NCBI GenBank assembly: GCA_934501435.1
Contig: CAKSTW010000006.1
Span: forward strand, 62,001 to 126,000
DNA from: an uncultured Eubacteriales bacterium
GTDB lineage: Bacteria; Bacillota; Clostridia; Oscillospirales; UBA644
Direction: 5' to 3'
DNA length: 64,000 nt
Part shown: positions 62,349 to 64,000 of the stretch, piece after piece
Layout: each line of letters opens with the position of its first letter
Position numbering within the stretch: the stretch's first letter is position 1
Notes under the pieces: model-generated
Databases searched by the model: none
Told to the model about the DNA's origin: nothing
Seen by the model: the letters and a program-made list of their open reading frames with translations, nothing else
Translations under genes and position numbers: made by a program

Positions 62349-64000
62349 TCACCTTATGGTCTTAAGTTTTTTGATCTTATCTCTTATTTTTGCGGCACGT
62401 TCGAAATCGAGTTTTTCGGAAGCCTTCCGCATTTCCGCGGTAAGGTCTTCTATCATCGTATTTCTGTCCTTATACGAAAGTTTCTTATATTTCTTTGCGT
62501 CTATCGCGTCTTCGTTCTCATTTTCGACGTCGATTATCTGCGTTAAGCCCATCATTTCGGAAACGGGTTTTACGATAGTCTTCGGAGTTATTCCGTGTTC
62601 TTTATTATAGGCGGTCTGAATGGCGCGGCGGCGTTCCGTTTCGGTTATTGCTCTTTCCATTGAATCGGTAACGCTGTCGGCATACATTATTACCCTGCCC
62701 TCCGCGTTTCTTGCGGCTCGTCCGATTATCTGGATAAGGGACGTTTCGTTTCTCAAAAATCCCTCTTTATCCGCTTCGAGAATTGCAATAAGCGAAACTT
62801 CGGGAATATCAAGACCTTCGCGCAGCAGGTTTATTCCGACAAGCACGTCGAATTCTCCCGAACGCAGATCGCGTAATATCTCGATACGGTCGAGAGTGTC
62901 TATATCGTGGTGAAGATATCTTACCCTGATATCGAGATCTTTCAGATAGTCGGTAAGAGATTCCGCCATTTTTTTTGTGAGGGTAAGAACGAGCACTCTT
63001 TCGTGCTTTTCTATCCGCTTGTAAAGTTCGGTAACAAGGTCGTCTATCTGTCCCTCCGTCGGTTTGACGTCGATAAGCGGATCGACAAGCCCCGTCGGTC
63101 TTATGATCTGTTCGACGGTCTGCACCGAATGTTCTTTTTCGTAAGGACCGGGGGTGGCGGAAACGAAAATAGCCTGATTTATCCTGTCTTCGAATTCGTT
63201 GAAATACAAAGGACGGTTATCATACGCCGAGGGCAGACGGAAACCGTATTCGACGAGATTTTCTTTTCTTGCCCTGTCCCCGCCGCTCATGCCTCTTACC
63301 TGCGGCAGAGTGACATGGCTTTCGTCGACTATCATAAGATAATCGTCGGGGAAATAGTCAAGCAGCGTATACGGAGTTGACCCGGCGGGTCTTCCCGAAA
63401 GGATCCTCGAATAGTTTTCAACGCCCTTGCAGTAACCGAGCTGCTTTAAGAATTCGATATCGTACATCGTCCGCTCTCTTATTCGCTGGGCTTCTATGAG
63501 TTTTCCGCGTTCCTCGAAATATTTCACCCTCTCTTCCATTTCGGCGATTATCTCTCCGAACGCCTTCTGCATCTGCTCGGGTTCGGCGACATAGTGCATC
63601 GCGGGAAAAATCGCGACATAATTCATTTTCGAAATAACTTCGCCCGTAACGCAGTTCACGTTTACTATTCTTTCAACTTCGTCGTCAAAAAATTCTATTC
63701 TGACGAGAGTGTCGGTGCTTGACGCGGGGAAAACGTCCAGAACGTCTCCGCGTACTCTGAAACAGCCGCGGACAAGGTCGAAATCGTTGCGGGTAAAACG
63801 AATCTTGACAAGATCCGCCATGACCTGTTCCCTGCTCTTTTTCTGCCCGACCCTCACCGAAACGACCATATTTTTATAGTTTGCGGGGTCTCCGAGGGTA
63901 TATATGCAGGAAACGCTCGAAACGATAATGACGTCGCGCCGTTCAAAAAGAGACGAAGTCGCGGAATGACGGAGCCTGTCGATATCGTCGTTTATACTTG
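62349..64000 (-). CDS. uvrB: Excinuclease ABC subunit B, N-terminus cut by window edge
   Basis: The frame remains open to the window end and reads on as typical UvrB (SINDDIDRLRHSATSSLFER, then VSSVSCIYTLGDPANYKNM), so the start lies beyond 64000. About 549 of some 660 residues are present; the missing part holds Walker A. Helicase motifs visible: LVGINLLREGLDIPEVSL, QIIGRAARNAEG; C-terminal UVR domain. The usual DADKEGFLR reads EADKEGFLR. Part of a uvrBA operon. Confidence 0.97.
   Translation of the reverse strand, partial: SINDDIDRLRHSATSSLFERRDVIIVSSVSCIYTLGDPANYKNMVVSVRVGQKKSREQVMADLVKIRFTRNDFDLVRGCFRVRGDVLDVFPASSTDTLVRIEFFDDEVERIVNVNCVTGEVISKMNYVAIFPAMHYVAEPEQMQKAFGEIIAEMEERVKYFEERGKLIEAQRIRERTMYDIEFLKQLGYCKGVENYSRILSGRPAGSTPYTLLDYFPDDYLMIVDESHVTLPQVRGMSGGDRARKENLVEYGFRLPSAYDNRPLYFNEFEDRINQAIFVSATPGPYEKEHSVQTVEQIIRPTGLVDPLIDVKPTEGQIDDLVTELYKRIEKHERVLVLTLTKKMAESLTDYLKDLDIRVRYLHHDIDTLDRIEILRDLRSGEFDVLVGINLLREGLDIPEVSLIAILEADKEGFLRNETSLIQIIGRAARNAEGRVIMYADSVTDSMERAITETERRRAIQTAYNKEHGITPKTIVKPVSEMMGLTQIIDVENENEDAIDAKKYKKLSYKDRNTMIEDLTAEMRKASEKLDFERAAKIRDKIKKLKTIR

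Noticed and set aside
1..64000. Insertion sequences, prophage or integrative elements
   Set aside because: No transposase, integrase, phage structural or conjugation gene is seen on either strand.

Overview
The window is a gene-dense bacterial chromosome segment (about 57 protein genes, one tRNA, one riboswitch) with strong AGGAGG-type ribosome-binding sites, many TTG starts, heavy use of AGA (Arg) and ATA (Ile) codons, and clear TTGACA/TATAAT promoters, often with a TGn extended -10. The spoIIAA-spoIIAB-sigF operon, a yunB homologue and a SpoVB-type flippase point to a spore-forming (or recently spore-forming) Clostridia member, perhaps an Oscillospirales-like anaerobe. The species cannot be named from the sequence. 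I see no insertion sequence, prophage or CRISPR array.

Layout. 1-3955 (+): DUF1015 protein (cut by the window edge), then a CtpE-like P-type ATPase fused in frame to a nitroreductase across an A10 run. 4128-6797 (-): class A PBP. 6962-8488 (+): SpoVB/MurJ-type flippase. 8518-9432 (-): S1-domain protein. 9598-11703 (+): two-component system. 11744-12334 (-): small membrane protein. 12489-20262 (+): yunB, ligA, cdaA-cdaR (c-di-AMP synthesis), a COG2509 flavoprotein and an orphan solute-binding lipoprotein. 20288-28560 (+): a complete Phe/Tyr operon, pheA-aroB-aroC-aroE/K-aroQ-aroA-tyrA-DAHP synthase, headed by a 33-codon leader peptide containing ten Phe/Tyr codons and an attenuator. 28573-31542 (+): rlmD, polysaccharide deacetylase, cysE. 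31613-33064 (+): spoIIA operon, then tRNA-Leu(UAG). 33491-36271 (-): HAD phosphatase, an orphan acyl carrier protein with a BtrH-like acyltransferase, and a purine phosphoribosyltransferase. 36398-38100 (+): guanine-class purine riboswitch and NCS2 purine permease. 38102-45723 (-): MacB-like ABC protein, DUF378 protein, DacF-type carboxypeptidase, and a YtrA-type ABC operon with a strong palindromic operator. 45812-49741 (-): pstSCAB-phoU behind a Pho-box-like repeat. 49920-53229 (-): dnaG-sigA-ruvX. 53348-58108 (-): livKHMGF. 58171-59466 (-): Gfo/Idh/MocA oxidoreductase. 59577-64000 (-): uvrB (cut by the window edge) and uvrA.

How the parts work together. The aromatic operon carries DAHP synthase, every shikimate-pathway step to chorismate (with AroE and AroK fused) and the first committed enzymes of the Phe and Tyr branches. 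Its leader peptide and mutually exclusive RNA hairpins suggest ribosome-mediated attenuation by Phe and Tyr supply. Purine salvage pairs a riboswitch-controlled permease with a divergent phosphoribosyltransferase. Phosphate uptake, branched-chain amino-acid uptake, c-di-AMP signalling, replication initiation and nucleotide excision repair form standard operons.

Most likely to repay attention: the Phe/Tyr leader attenuator, the ACP/BtrH-like pair whose ribosome-binding site lies in the loop of a perfect hairpin, the ATPase-nitroreductase junction on a homopolymer, and the operator/promoter/terminator overlap at 45736-45803.
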